From Trichoplusia ni (lineage: Eukaryota; Arthropoda; Insecta; Lepidoptera; Noctuidae): DNA of 64,000 bases. The notes beneath the pieces are model-generated. The model worked only from the letters and a program-made list of their open reading frames with translations, ran no database searches and had not been told where the DNA came from. Where the stretch lies: assembly GCF_003590095.1 (NCBI RefSeq), contig NC_039480.1, forward strand, positions 4,565,328 through 4,629,327, in the 5' to 3' direction. Positions 21,401 to 29,287 of the stretch are shown here, one piece after another; position 1 is the stretch's first letter, and every line of letters begins with the position of its first letter. A program made the translations under genes and the position numbers.

Positions 21401-22784
21401 GGATGATGACAATTTTTTTTGCAGTGTTCCGTCTTGTAGTTTTTTGTATAATAATGGATACGTATTTTTTAGTTTGTCCCGCAAACATAAATTGACCAAA
21501 TAACAGTGAATGAAACTTACGCGTGACGTCACGATTGAGTATAAATTTTACTCTATCGTTACGTCACAAGCCCCCTCTCCTAAACTTTAAAGCAGTTAAT
21601 CTTTGACAATTCTAGTTTTTCTGAAAAAGGAAAAAATACGTGTCTCATACTTTTCAATTATCTAACTGAGGGACTAATGAGATTTTTTCTTTTTATACCC
21701 AGTCATCATCCCTATTATACGTATTTTTTCTTATCTTTATAACATGATTCTTTTTTCCTTTTTCTGTGGTGTTATTCCCATTTCAATATACTATTTAAGT
21801 TTGTATTTTTCTCTCAACAGGCTTGAAATTAGACAATGAATGCAATATAACAAGCGTCGAACCCGGGAGTCCGTGTGCAAGAGCCGGTTTACCACCACCC
21901 GGTAACTGGGCACTGACCGAAATCAATAATAGACCGATCAATTTACTCAAGGTAAGAATTTTATCTCAATAATAATAATAGAATAGACACACACCGCCAT
22001 CTAGTCTCAAACTAAGCTAAGCTTGTATTATGAGTACTAGACAACTGATAAACAAACTTATATATTTCTAAATACATATATATTGTAGATAAATTACACC
22101 CAGACACAGAACAAATGATCTTGCTCATCACACAAACATTTGTCCTGGGTGAGAATCGAACCCACTACGTCCGGTATACCAGTCAGGGTCACTAACCACT
22201 AGACCAACTGTGTTTGGGTGTAATTTATCTATATGTATGTATAAATAGAAATAAATTAGTATTGTTATCAGTTGTCTAGTACTCATAATACAAGCTTTGC
22301 TTAGTTTGAGACTAGATGGCGTTGTGTGAACGTTGTGGAATATTATTATGTAACTATGTTTATCAGTTATCTCATTTTTGGTACTGGGTCTACGTACTTT
22401 AGGACTAGATAATTAATCATCATCATCATCCTAGCCTTTTCCACACTATGTTGGGGTCGGCTTCCAGTCTAACCGGTTTCAGCTAAGTACCAGTGTTTTA
22501 CAAGGAGCGACTGCCTATCTGACCTCCTCAACCCAGTTACCTAAACAACACGATACCCCTTGGTTAGACTTGTTGTCAGACTTTCAAGCGTCTGACTACC
22601 TATAACGACTGTCAAAGATGTATGTGAAATATAAATATATTTATTTTTTCAGGGAGGTGAAGAAGAAATGAACAGAATAAGCAAACACGGTACTGAAGTT
22701 TCAGTTCTCATACAACCGTCTGCCCTAGTCAAGAAACTCAGGTCCGCGCTCAAAGGGAACAAAACTCTATTAGGACTGAGATAA
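9374..22784 (+). CDS. PH-domain and PDZ-domain scaffold-like protein, 12 coding exons (gene span)
   Basis: Coding exons: 9374-9490, 10442-10677, 11149-11319, 11685-12086, 13934-14604, 15792-15924, 16741-16835, 17980-18151, 19094-19226, 20740-20812, 21821-21951 and 22653-22784. All introns are GT-AG and every phase joins, giving 2466 nt or 821 residues plus TAA. Residues about 19-137 form a PH domain: the strand AYLKRIP, then WTQFCV, then a closing helix with the invariant Trp in MQDWVSTLRNTL. Residues about 140-665 are low complexity, rich in Pro, Ser, Thr and Asn. Residues about 720-800 form a PDZ domain with carboxylate loop SIGLKL and the typical ITSVEPGSPCARAGL. The product is probably a peripheral membrane scaffold: PH domains often bind phosphoinositides and PDZ domains bind C-terminal peptides. 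I do not recognise the named orthologue. There is no signal peptide or membrane segment. A 5' noncoding exon upstream is implied by the acceptor at 9351-9352 but was not located. Exon boundaries are my reading, without transcript evidence. Confidence 0.85.
9839..9911 (-). tRNA. tRNA-Lys (anticodon UUU)
   Basis: A 73-nt cloverleaf on the minus strand. The acceptor stem GCCCGGA pairs with TTCGGGC with one G-U. The D-arm contains TAGCTCAGTCGGTAGAGC (box A), the anticodon loop is ACTTTTAAT with anticodon TTT, and the T-arm contains GGGTTCAAGTCCC (box B). A run of five T (A on the plus strand, 9829-9833) follows as a Pol III terminator. It lies antisense in intron 1 of the PH-PDZ gene. The intact stems and terminator separate it from the tRNA-like heads of the SINEs. 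Confidence 0.95.
10104..10290 (+). mobile_element. tRNA-derived SINE, family A
   Basis: Box A GCCGAGTGGTTGAG and box B GGTTTCGATCCCC are followed by the family core GTAGGACAAGCATTTGTGTG. It lies in PH-PDZ intron 1. Confidence 0.8.
10442..10677 (+). CDS. PH-PDZ gene, coding exon 2 (PH domain core)
   Basis: The acceptor ttctattccag and donor TG|GTGAGT are clear. It encodes most of the PH beta-barrel, including WTQFCVHNGRTPYLEQYL and DQYDFLVDTDNGAVRMLAPDW, the pattern of PH strands 3 to 7. It enters in phase 0 and leaves in phase 2. Confidence 0.9.
11149..11319 (+). CDS. PH-PDZ gene, coding exon 3 (end of PH domain and Ala/Pro linker)
   Basis: The acceptor tatttatttcccag is followed by codons for ESMQDWVSTLRNTLHELKIL, the C-terminal PH helix with its invariant Trp. 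A GC-rich Ala/Pro linker follows (CAGPAPAAPRAAARDP, then SPLPPTPPVPP). The donor is AG|GTTAGA and the exon leaves in phase 2. Confidence 0.87.
11685..12086 (+). CDS. PH-PDZ gene, coding exon 4 (proline repeat and acidic segment)
   Basis: The first codons complete Arg and read VPGIELTTRPPPP, then a short Pro-Gln-Thr repeat (PQPTPQPTPQPEP), possibly an SH3/WW ligand. An acidic Ser/Asp part follows, including DSDDDFFAEIDRMSDDDY. The exon ends at AG|GTATGT in phase 2. The frame then runs into an intron stop at 12112-12114, so splicing is needed. Confidence 0.85.
12114..12397 (+). mobile_element. 5S-derived SINE, old diverged copy
   Basis: It begins in the 5S-like head (CGCTTGACACGGTTGACC and GATGGGTAACC) and ends GGGAAAAGCCAAGGC, with a deletion in the middle. 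It starts 27 nt after PH-PDZ exon 4. Confidence 0.7.
12457..12540 (+). mobile_element. tRNA-derived SINE, family A, head only
   Basis: It keeps the tRNA-like head (GGATAGCCGAGTGGTTGAGG and GGGTTCGTACCCTGCGTAG) and then diverges. 3' truncated. Confidence 0.7.
13934..14604 (+). CDS. PH-PDZ gene, coding exon 5 (largest exon, Ser/Asn-rich region)
   Basis: The acceptor tctttacttacag joins in phase to NHQATNITVIQVSNKEPP. About 223 residues follow, rich in Ser, Asn, Thr and Glu, with two Tyr-containing stretches (EQLYERLCMAS and EATYEYLFMS) that could be phosphotyrosine docking sites; that is inference. The donor is AATG|GTAAGT, phase 1. Confidence 0.88.
14763..15226 (-). mobile_element. Helitron-like element interrupted by a second one
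   Basis: The outer element runs from CTAGCTGTTGCCCGCGACTT (minus-strand 3' end, 14763) to AGTATAGAAA near 15226. It is interrupted at about 14810-15089 by a different CTAGCTGACCC element. It lies in PH-PDZ intron 5. Confidence 0.6.
14810..15089 (-). mobile_element. Helitron-like element, CTAGCTGACCCAGC family (inner)
   Basis: On the minus strand it starts near TCTAATATATAGAATTCCCG and ends TTGCTGGGTCAG CTAG, with a GCTG/CAGC hairpin just before CTAG. Related copies are at 51971 and 53815. Confidence 0.6.
15394..15756 (-). mobile_element. 5S-rRNA-derived SINE, full length
   Basis: A 363-bp element flanked by a perfect 14-bp target duplication ACAGTTATAATATT (15380-15393 and 15757-15770). On the minus strand the first third carries a 5S rRNA-like internal promoter: GATCACAGGTTAAGC followed by GTAGATGGGTGACC, the 5S A-box and C-box regions. 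The 3' end is AGTTGGGAAAAGGCTAGGC plus ATG-type repeats. It lies in the intron before PH-PDZ exon 6. Confidence 0.85.
15792..15924 (+). CDS. PH-PDZ gene, coding exon 6
   Basis: The acceptor attactttcag leads into SSDQPQNKPIWKRGLTEL and then a basic Ser-rich stretch. The donor is AG|GTAAGT, phase 2. It begins 22 nt after the target duplication of a full-length 5S-derived SINE in the preceding intron. Confidence 0.82.
16052..16170 (+). mobile_element. tRNA-derived SINE, family A, 5' truncated
   Basis: It starts in box B (TTTGATCCCCGCGTAGGACA) and continues through GAGTCTGGGTGTCTTGTGCA to the GCCGCGATATAAGG end. It abuts the family B copy at 16223. Confidence 0.75.
16223..16460 (+). mobile_element. 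tRNA-derived SINE, family B
   Basis: Box A in GGTCTAGTGGTTAGTG and box B in GGGTTCGATTCCC, then GGACATATGTTTGTGTGATG and a tail ending TTTGAGACTAGATGACGTTG. Full-length copy. Confidence 0.82.
16741..16835 (+). CDS. PH-PDZ gene, coding exon 7
   Basis: Short exon encoding NAVTSPVKVVHRSRPEGRV and a basic Arg/Ser segment (TRRRSSSLSN). The acceptor is ttccttgatag and the donor AATG|GTAAGT; it enters completing an Arg codon and leaves in phase 1. Confidence 0.8.
17402..17591. mobile_element. MITE with GGGTCTGAACAGACG-type inverted ends
   Basis: 190 bp. Left end GGGTCTGAACAGACGGA, right end GTCGTCTGTTTAGACCC, internally rich in repeated CAACTGCAATC motifs. A partial relative lies at 27262-27335. 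Confidence 0.7.
17652..17899 (+). mobile_element. 5'-truncated 5S-derived SINE
   Basis: A 248-bp copy starting just downstream of the 5S-like head (TGTTTCGGAAGGCACG) and ending ATGATG, with an 11-bp target duplication ATTTTGACCCG (17641-17651 and 17900-17910). It lies in the intron before PH-PDZ exon 8. Confidence 0.85.
17980..18151 (+). CDS. PH-PDZ gene, coding exon 8 (Ala/Arg-rich, GC-rich)
   Basis: It reads TILPATETPVAGSSLTPL, then an Ala/Arg-rich block, then LRDPPVFADYDNHVW. GC content is far above the surroundings. The acceptor is ttaaactcag, the donor TTTG|GTGAGT, phase 2. Confidence 0.78.
18601..18797 (-). mobile_element. tRNA-derived SINE, family A
   Basis: Nearly complete minus copy: box A in GCCGAGTGGTTGAGGTCATC, box B in TTCGATCTCCGCGTAGG, and the 3' end GACACAAGGATTAAATTCC. 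It lies in the intron before PH-PDZ exon 9. Confidence 0.8.
19094..19226 (+). CDS. PH-PDZ gene, coding exon 9 (very GC-rich)
   Basis: It encodes LAWWGGGGARAGGRAGDRV, then ALRCRSPRDAAHARQLLAL, then PHAHA. The ending resembles the last strand and helix of a second PH/PTB-like fold, but this is weak. The acceptor is ctcccgctcccag and the donor GCT|GTTAGT, phase 0; the donor is less standard than the others, though it is the only one that keeps the frame into the PDZ exons. Confidence 0.7.
19303..19521 (+). mobile_element. Helitron-like short element, complete
   Basis: It begins TCCCTACTAATATTATAAAT, contains GTCTGTCGGTCTGTGACG, and ends GCGGGCGAAAAG CTAG; it sits between A and T as Helitrons do. 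Its 3' end carries the coding-like CGCGGGCGAAGCCGCGGG hairpin. It lies in the intron before PH-PDZ exon 10. Confidence 0.6.
19961..20022. repeat. Small foldback from the interior of the same MITE family
   Basis: GGACCCAACTGGGAGTC and GACTCCGGTTGGGTC form an inverted pair 62 bp long, close to PH-PDZ exon 10. Confidence 0.5.
20356..20709 (+). mobile_element. 5S-rRNA-derived SINE, nearly full length, in the intron before PH-PDZ exon 10
   Basis: A 354-bp copy with a 12-bp target duplication ATATGTACTAAT (20344-20355 and 20710-20721). The 5' end lacks only the first 15 or so bases. It has a 5S-like C-box region (GTAGATGGGTGACC) and a (GAT)n tail. Its right flank is 18 nt from the exon 10 boundary. 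Confidence 0.87.
20740..20812 (+). CDS. PH-PDZ gene, coding exon 10 (start of PDZ domain)
   Basis: A 73-nt exon encoding VDILFHRVPLAKIYVINKRD and then QESIG, the first PDZ strand and the beginning of the carboxylate-binding loop. The acceptor is catttttatag and the donor ATTG|GTAAGT, phase 1. A 5S-derived SINE ends only 30 bp upstream, between this exon and the rest of its intron. Confidence 0.82.
20969..21241 (-). mobile_element. Helitron-like element, CTAGCTGTTGCCCG family
   Basis: From CTAGCTGTTTCCCGCGACTT to ATTAGTATATAGAT. In the intron before PH-PDZ exon 11. Confidence 0.55.
21396..21716. mobile_element. MITE with AATAGGGATGATGAC ends
   Basis: 321 bp with perfect 15-bp inverted ends AATAGGGATGATGAC / GTCATCATCCCTATT. 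It lies in the intron before PH-PDZ exon 11. The interior includes GACGTCACGATTGAGTATAA. Confidence 0.8.
21821..21951 (+). CDS. PH-PDZ gene, coding exon 11 (PDZ core)
   Basis: It completes the carboxylate-binding loop as SIGLKL, then reads ITSVEPGSPCARAGL, the standard PDZ beta3-alphaA region, and WALTEINNRPINLL, matching the usual 'ILEVNG' segment. The acceptor is ctctcaacag and the donor AAG|GTAAGA, phase 0. Confidence 0.85.
21983..22210 (-). mobile_element. tRNA-derived SINE, family B (left arm of an inverted pair)
   Basis: Near full-length minus copy from the CATCTAGTCTCAAACTAAGC end to the GGTCTAGTGGTTAGTGACCC head, joined directly to a plus-oriented 3' half at 22211-22345. Confidence 0.8.
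22211..22345 (+). mobile_element. tRNA-derived SINE, family B, 3' half (right arm of an inverted pair)
   Basis: It starts at TGTTTGGGTGTAATTTATC and ends at GATGGCGTTGTGTG...GTGGAATA, opposite in orientation to the copy on its left. Confidence 0.8.
22417..22621 (-). mobile_element. 5'-truncated 5S-derived SINE
   Basis: A 3' half copy with an ATG-type tail (ATCATCATCATC at its left end), ending near GTCAAAGATGTATG. It lies just before PH-PDZ exon 12. No clear target duplication was seen. Confidence 0.75.
22653..22784 (+). CDS. PH-PDZ gene, terminal coding exon 12
   Basis: It encodes the last PDZ helix and strand (EEEMNRISKHGTEVSVLIQP) and a basic tail ending KGNKTLLGLR before TAA at 22782-22784. 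The acceptor is ttattttttcag. A candidate poly(A) signal AATAAA lies at 23221. Confidence 0.85.
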   Translation, partial: GGEEEMNRISKHGTEVSVLIQPSALVKKLRSALKGNKTLLGLR

Positions 22785-23220
22785 GATACAATTTACATTA
22801 AAGTTTCATCATATGATTGATGTACAACCTGGTGTCAGAGTTTAAACCGTCCGTAGACCTCTGACGTGACGCAACACACCCTTGAACAATTCTCAGGTGT
22901 GTCGCGCCTCACGATGTTTTTCTGAATCGTTTTTAGCAGGTGATAATAATACGCAGATACATTCTTGAAGACTGGCAGTCAAATGTACATCGTTATCGGT
23001 TTAGCAGTTCTTGAGATAAAACGAAACTAACAATCAGTAATAGATTTTGTTATGAATGGTATCTTAAATCTTCATGATGCTATTATTTACATCCATTTTT
23101 ATATAAATATAAAGTTTTTCATTAAGAGGCTTTTGATAAAATTGCATCATTTTTATAAGATTTATTCAAATAATATTTTGTCTCTTTCTAACTGAAGAAT
23201 ATTAAATATATATGAAATGA

Positions 23221-23226
23221 AATAAA
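23221..23226 (+). promoter_or_regulatory. Candidate poly(A) signal of the PH-PDZ gene
   Basis: AATAAA lies 437 nt after the stop codon on the coding strand. Other A/T-rich variants exist nearby, so the true cleavage site is not fixed. Confidence 0.35.
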
Positions 23227-23491
23227 AACACAGAGACAAGACAGTTTTGCAAAATAAATTGAAACATTCAAAGTAAAGGAAAAAAAAAGATTAGGAATTA
23301 GACAAAATATTATTATTCACGTTATAATTATCCAGTGGTTTCATACCAGTCCTATATAAAATGGCAATCTAAATAATATATAAATTAATTAAATAAAAAT
23401 TAGAAATTGTAAATATATTTTGTGATTCGGAAGATAAATGTAAATTAAAATTTACCTCCGTTTTCTAGCTTTCTGATCAACTTAATAATTA

Positions 23492-24036
23492 TAGTCCGAT
23501 TTTTAATTCGAGGCAGTAAAATGACATTTCCAGTGTGGCAGGTTTTTAATTCCAAATAAATAGTGATGTGTTAGAATCGACTTATTACAATCAAAAGTTA
23601 GTCGAGCTTACATTTTTTATTCAGATATCAAATTAGCTCTGTATAAAATATATATATATATATTTACGACAATTAATCAAAAGACATGCACGGTGACTGT
23701 TTTTAAATGTGAAAAAAAATATATATTAATTTAAATTTATAAAATTAAAGCCAAATGCGGTGCTGGTAAAAGATGAAGCACTTTACCATGCAAGAAAAGT
23801 CGAGCGCATCCAACTCCAAACTGCATGAGTTTAAAAACAAATTTAATTTCAACTTACAATTATAAAAACTCAATTAATAGAAATAGTAAATTTTTGATAC
23901 ATAATAAAATAAAGCATGACTAAATGTCATCGTCGTAGTAAGATTTCCAAACATCACTATTGTAGCGGGTCACCCTTTTTTGTATAAATGACAGTTGCAA
24001 TTGTCATTTTACTGCCTCGAATTAAAAATCGGACTA
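23492..24036. mobile_element. Non-autonomous DNA transposon, 545 bp, long inverted ends and TA duplication
   Basis: Inverted ends of about 36 bp, nearly perfect: TAGTCCGATTTTTAATTCGA and its complement, continuing to AGGCAGTAAAATGACA. They are flanked by TA on both sides (23490-23491, 24037-24038), as in Tc1/mariner-type insertion. No transposase frame inside. Confidence 0.8.
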
Positions 24037-24095
24037 TAGTTATATTTTATCAACTGGGCCCCAAATTGCTCTATTTGTAATTGCCGAAGAATTAA

Positions 24096-24345
24096 TTCCC
24101 ATGTTTTTATACACTCACTTTCTTGTTTGTTTGCTTGTTTTGTTGTTCTGGTTGGATATTTGCAACTCAATTTAGAGGCACTTCCCGATAAGCTAGCAGG
24201 CTGAAATTTTCAGGGTAGCTTCAAACCCGATGGCAATGCAATTTACAACTATAAAAATGGCTAGACCGATTTTGATAAAATTTTAATGGTGGTATTTTTG
24301 ATAACATTAAAAAACGTGGGTATTTAGATTTTTTAAATCTATAGT
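24096..24345 (+). repeat. Interspersed repeat, GGCACTTCCCGATAAGCTAGC family
   Basis: Plus copy from TTCCCATGTTTTTATACACT to TTTTTAAATCTATAG. Confidence 0.62.
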
Positions 24346-24703
24346 ATTGACGGTGAATGTTCCCGCACCATACTGAATTTTCAATAATTGTGTTGAAAAA
24401 ATGCTTAAGAGAATAGGAAGTGTCATTTTAAGCCAATTTACACATACATAGGAAATTTTAAATAGCGTTATTTGGTTACCTGTGTACACGCTGTGTATTG
24501 CAAGTCTCGTGTTTGACAATCACAGTCGTGATAAGCTGATATGATAAACAGGCAACATTGATCAGTTTTCTAGAAACGAGGTTAGTCCAAAAATAGGTTG
24601 AAATCCCTATTTTTATTGACCATTAGTCGAAATATACCTATGTATTAAGTCATGAAAATATGTATTTATGTAAATATATTAGTTTTAAGGAAGGAGAGTG
24701 ATT

Positions 24704-24890
24704 AATAACACCAGCCTGTAACTGTACCACTGCAGGCCTCTCATAAATTGATCGGTATTGGCGCCCAAACGTGGGGTTGCCAATTCAGTTTCGATAATGG
24801 CGCCCCAACGTGGGACTCACAAGCGTGGTGATCAATGCTCGTTCTCTGTATGAGAGGCCTGCAGCGGGACAGTTACAGGCTGGTGTTATT
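24704..24890. repeat. Palindromic arrangement of a LINE-3'-end-type repeat
   Basis: Left arm AATAACACCAGCCTGTAACT...GCAGGCCTCTCAT and right arm ATGAGAGGCCTGCAGCGGGA...CAGGCTGGTGTTATT are inverted, around two copies of ATGGCGCCCCAACGTGGG-like sequence. Confidence 0.65.
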
Positions 24891-24899
24891 ATAATAACT

Positions 24900-26900
24900 A
24901 TATTAAATCGGATACGGTTTTCTATGGTACATATTACATATACGGTAAGGGAACAATTTTTTAAGGAATATACACAAAAACACGTTTTTTTTTTAATATT
25001 TCGAAACACATTTTCTAGAATATTTACTAAATATTTGTATACAATTTACAATTTGAATAGGTTATACACATTTTGATAAACTTTTTCCATTTTATTATTA
25101 ATAATAATAGTTGATATTATTATGTTATTGTCATCACTTACTCAGTTCCAAGGTTAGTGTATTTTTAATAATAAAAACCGCTTTTTGATTTTTTTTGTTT
25201 ATAAACATAATTTACTTTCATAAGTTTTTGATTTTAGCAAAAATACTAGAAAAAAATAAAGGCCAAGTATCGCAAAGTTTTATAATGTGAAGATACTAAT
25301 TGTTGTAATTACGCCTAATTATAACAAACAGGATTCTTCATGTCCGTTGTCCCATAGAGCGGATATGAATAATCCCTAGTAGACATCCCATCATATTTTA
25401 GATTAAAGTTCTCAACAAGGCCTCTGCATGTTGGACCTGTGTTCCCGTGCACGCCTTGAAAAAGGACTGGGTCTATTCACATGAAGTTAGCCAGTGAATG
25501 AAAGTAGATGCAAAAAATATCTTCGGTTTCTCCAGTAAAAATATGTGTTAATCGTCTCGAAGAAGAAAATTACTTATACATAATTTATGCTATACCGTTG
25601 TTTTACCAAGAATAAACTTAATACCGATTTTAAATAAAAAATTACAGAGTCAAACCTATTGAAATTTATGGGACCAATAATGACAGCTATTTCACGTTAA
25701 ATGATAGAGAATGAACGAAATCGGTTCATCTGAGGCAACAAAAAAAAATATAGAAGAATTTAAAACCTTCTTTTTGAAGTCAGAAGATAATTCATATAAT
25801 ACTCAAAAAGCAAATTAAACGCCATTTTCCCAAAAAAATACTTAGCGTAATGATATTTTCGTAAAATGATGTTTTAAGAGAAAAATGACTTGAAGGGATT
25901 CTGTCAAAATTACTGTTTTGTAAAGTGGCTGTCACTTTTGGCATTAGTTACGCGAATTTTCATAATGTTTATTCATGTTTCAAGTAATTTAAAAAATGAT
26001 AATTGGTCTCCATTTTTTTCTATTATTTGCTTTATTGTAGAAGGATAGATGAAAGCAATTATTCTTGTGATATGTATATATTATTATTGTATAAGAATTA
26101 TGTTTGGTTTTGCTCTGTATTCTGCAAAACATAAGTGAAATATTTAATTTGTTCGTAAATTACAAAATTCGTCGAAAACCAATTTTCATATTATTCCAAA
26201 AATATTTGAAGCTTTTTATAGATCTGAAAATTTTAGTTTTATTCCTATTTTGATTTTATGTATTTCTTTGTTTTACGACATTTTTAGACAGCCTAGTGAT
26301 ATTTTTAATACATATTTCTTCCATAAATGATTTTTTCGAAAAGTCAACATATTTTCAATCAGTTTTCTAAATTTTTCTATGGTATGGTAATCCCAGTTAA
26401 TTGTTCTAGCATTAGATTGCAGATGAAATTTATGGGACAGAATGATAGTTATTTCATGTTAAATGAAAAAATAATCAACAAAGTCGGTTAATCCAGTCCG
26501 AAGTTATGAGTTATCAAACATAAAAAGTACCGAAGAATTGATAACCTCCTCTTTTTTGAAAGTCGGTTAAAATAGAATTCGATATTGTCTTTGTATTAAT
26601 TACTTGAATATTTTTTATTCCTCTCCATGTACAGAAATAGGTATTAAAAATATCACTCAGCTTTGTATTCACATATCTCATTATCATAGTCCCAATATAA
26701 CTCCAGTCCATTTAGTTTTAAGCAATAACTATTGTATATTATTTAACTAAGATTTACCTTTCTTAGCTGTGCTTCGATAATTAATCAACTGTGTTTTAAG
26801 GTCAATTTACATTCAAAATGCTGGTCAAAATGCAGCCGCCAACAGCGTATGTATGGATTTAGACAGCAGCAAGCAGTCCCCCTCCCCCCTCCTAATTTGC
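24900..26900. other. AT-rich intergenic DNA
   Basis: No credible coding frame. Two stretches (25660-25780 and 26410-26570) share ATTTATGGGACCAATAATGA-like and TTCATGTTAAATGA-like sequence and look like old copies of one repeat. Confidence 0.4.
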
Positions 26901-26904
26901 ATTC

Positions 26905-27139
26905 AAATAAATAAATAAATGCGGACAACATCACATACATTGTTCTGAACCCAAAGTAAGTTGCTAAAGCACTTGTGTTGTGGAATTCAGATACAACGAA
27001 GTTACCACAAACACCCAGATCCGAGACAATGTAGAAATGTGAATTTTTACTTTGACCCGACCGGAGATCGAACCCGGGACCTCAGAGCTAGCGACACCTT
27101 GAAACCGGTGCGTACGCCACTCGACCACGGAGGTCGTCA
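26905..27139 (-). mobile_element. tRNA-derived SINE, family C
   Basis: Minus copy: box A in CCGTGGTCGAGTGGCGTACG, box B in CCCGGGTTCGATCTCCGG, tail (AAATA)n-like at the left end. It differs from families A and B but shares TCTGGGTGT after the head. Confidence 0.82.
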
Positions 27140-27392
27140 AATTACTGTAAACTCTTAACTCAAGCGAATAAGGTTCATTATTATTTGTTATAGAGCGTGG
27201 AAGTATAATGTTGACATAAATAATGTCATTGTATTAATGATGTCAATATTTTACGCTGTGTAGGCTCTAAACAGACCGCCTATCAACTACAATCCGAATG
27301 CAAATTTAAGTTCAAGTGCAGTTGATACGACTTCCTGTCTAAAAGCCTGGAGTGGTGCTACAATGGTTACTATTAATTATATACTTTTTTTA

Positions 27393-27638
27393 TATTATTC
27401 CACAACTTTCACACAACGCAATCCAGTCTCAAACTAAGCAAAGCTTGTATTATGAGTACTAGACAACTGATAAACAAACTTATATATTTCTAAATACATG
27501 CATAATATAGATAAATGACACCCAGACACAGAACGAATGATCGTGCTCGTCACACAAACATTTGTCCTGGGTGGGAATCGAACCCACGACCTCCGGTATA
27601 GCAGTCAGGGTCACTAACCACTAGTCCAACACACCCGT
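27393..27638 (-). mobile_element. tRNA-derived SINE, family B
   Basis: Near full-length minus copy with a good head (GGACTAGTGGTTAGTGACCC and GTGGGTTCGATTCCCACCCA on the minus strand). Confidence 0.82.
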
Positions 27639-28112
27639 CAAATTAATGTCACCAGTGTAGTACCTTGTTGGGTGATAAGCAATTTTAAATCTTAACTGCT
27701 TGAGCAAAGCTGTCTAAAGCCATACAGAGATTGACTTTACGATTGATTCGAACACAACCTATTAGAATTAAATTGCGATCTCTTTTGAATATACATATTT
27801 ATTGGCAATTCGTTTAAAATAAATTATTTAATGTATTGAATTTAGTTTTTTAAACTGCCGTATTCATTTTGAGAAGTGACATTCATAAATTGTCTCTACT
27901 TGATTTAGATAGAGACAGTGAAAGGATAGGCTTTAAAAATGGGTTTAGTTTGTGATTACGGCAGTAACTAAAATTATAGAAAGAAATGTATTTTTCCTAT
28001 ATTGAATCGATTTTATCGTTGATACTTTTCCAGTACATCAGATTATATTTCATTTTTCTCTTTGAAACGTTAACTAGACCTATTATAAGTTTTGTTAAAA
28101 GCATTTTCAGTC

Positions 28113-28280
28113 GACTCAACTCATCTTTGCTTCGTCATGTGTGTGTATCCCTTGTAAATATAGTGACGTTGTGTACTCACACAGCTGTCATTTGTGTGTC
28201 ACTGTTACACTAATTAAAGCTTACATAATAAACTATCGCTGTCAATCGTACGCACAAAGCGAGCACAGATGACTTGAACT
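28113..28280. mobile_element. MITE with TTCAACTCATCT ends, diverged copy
   Basis: About 168 bp, left end ACTCAACTCATCTTTGCT, right end AGCACAGATGACTTGAACT, shared interior ACACAGCTGTCATTTGTGTG. Confidence 0.7.
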
Positions 28281-29287
28281 ATAATTAATGTGTTTAGATA
28301 CTTAAAAAGGTTTACTATCTTGGCCTTTCTCTTTGTATAAAAACTAAATTTAAAATTAAATGCATCTAAAAATAAATATAAATCTACTATAAAGATTACA
28401 AAATCAAATATATTAATGGATATAAGTCGTTTATTTTAATACATATTGTTTATCTTTGAATAAAAATTTAGACCAAGGTTGTTTAACTTTTTTGAGTATC
28501 TAACCAGTTTTTGTATTCTTTTTGGACTTGTTTTTACAATCAGCTGTTACTGCTAAACAATTGTGATTTGGTAATTACATAATATTGTACACATATCTAG
28601 TAATGTGATCGACTATTGTCTAAGTCTGCAATACAATTTTATAATGAAGGTATTGTTTTAATTACGACCAAAAAACCCCTGACGAATATAGGAAATGTCG
28701 TCTCCAGCGTTCTCGAAAAAAACGTGTGATCCACATCAGAAATTCCTTACTACATTTTTTATAGTCATGAAAAATATTGCTATAAGTAATTTTAACTAAT
28801 ATTATATTATATCTATCTTTCTATTATATCCAAGGAAGGACTAAAAATAAAACAAAGAAATTAATACAAATAATATTTATTTATGAAATATCTAATAATC
28901 TAGTTAAATTACAAGTGAGGCAAAATTTGATTATACCCATAATGGCACCTGTCACACAATTGACAAACAGTAAACGTGTTGCCAGCGTAAATTAATGTTC
29001 ATCAACAGATTAAACTCTGTTTTACAATAGAACTGGCAACACCGTAAGCGCTTTATTGATTAAAATACAGACTTAAAACTAAAATAATATTAGGTACTAC
29101 TATTTTGTAGAAAAATCTTACATTATATATTCTTGGTACACCAGGCAACGCTAGTCTCCGACATGTACGCTGAGGTAAGAGTTACACGCAAAGGTGACTA
29201 CAACCAATACCGGCTTAACCAACTGTATTAACAACCACATATTTTTAAATTGAGAGCTGCTCGCACAAGTAGTACTACGTGCTCATA

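Noticed and set aside
26908..26924. AATAAATAAATAAAT as a poly(A) signal cluster or microsatellite
   Set aside because: It is the tail of a family C SINE and recurs at the same place in the copy at 56256.
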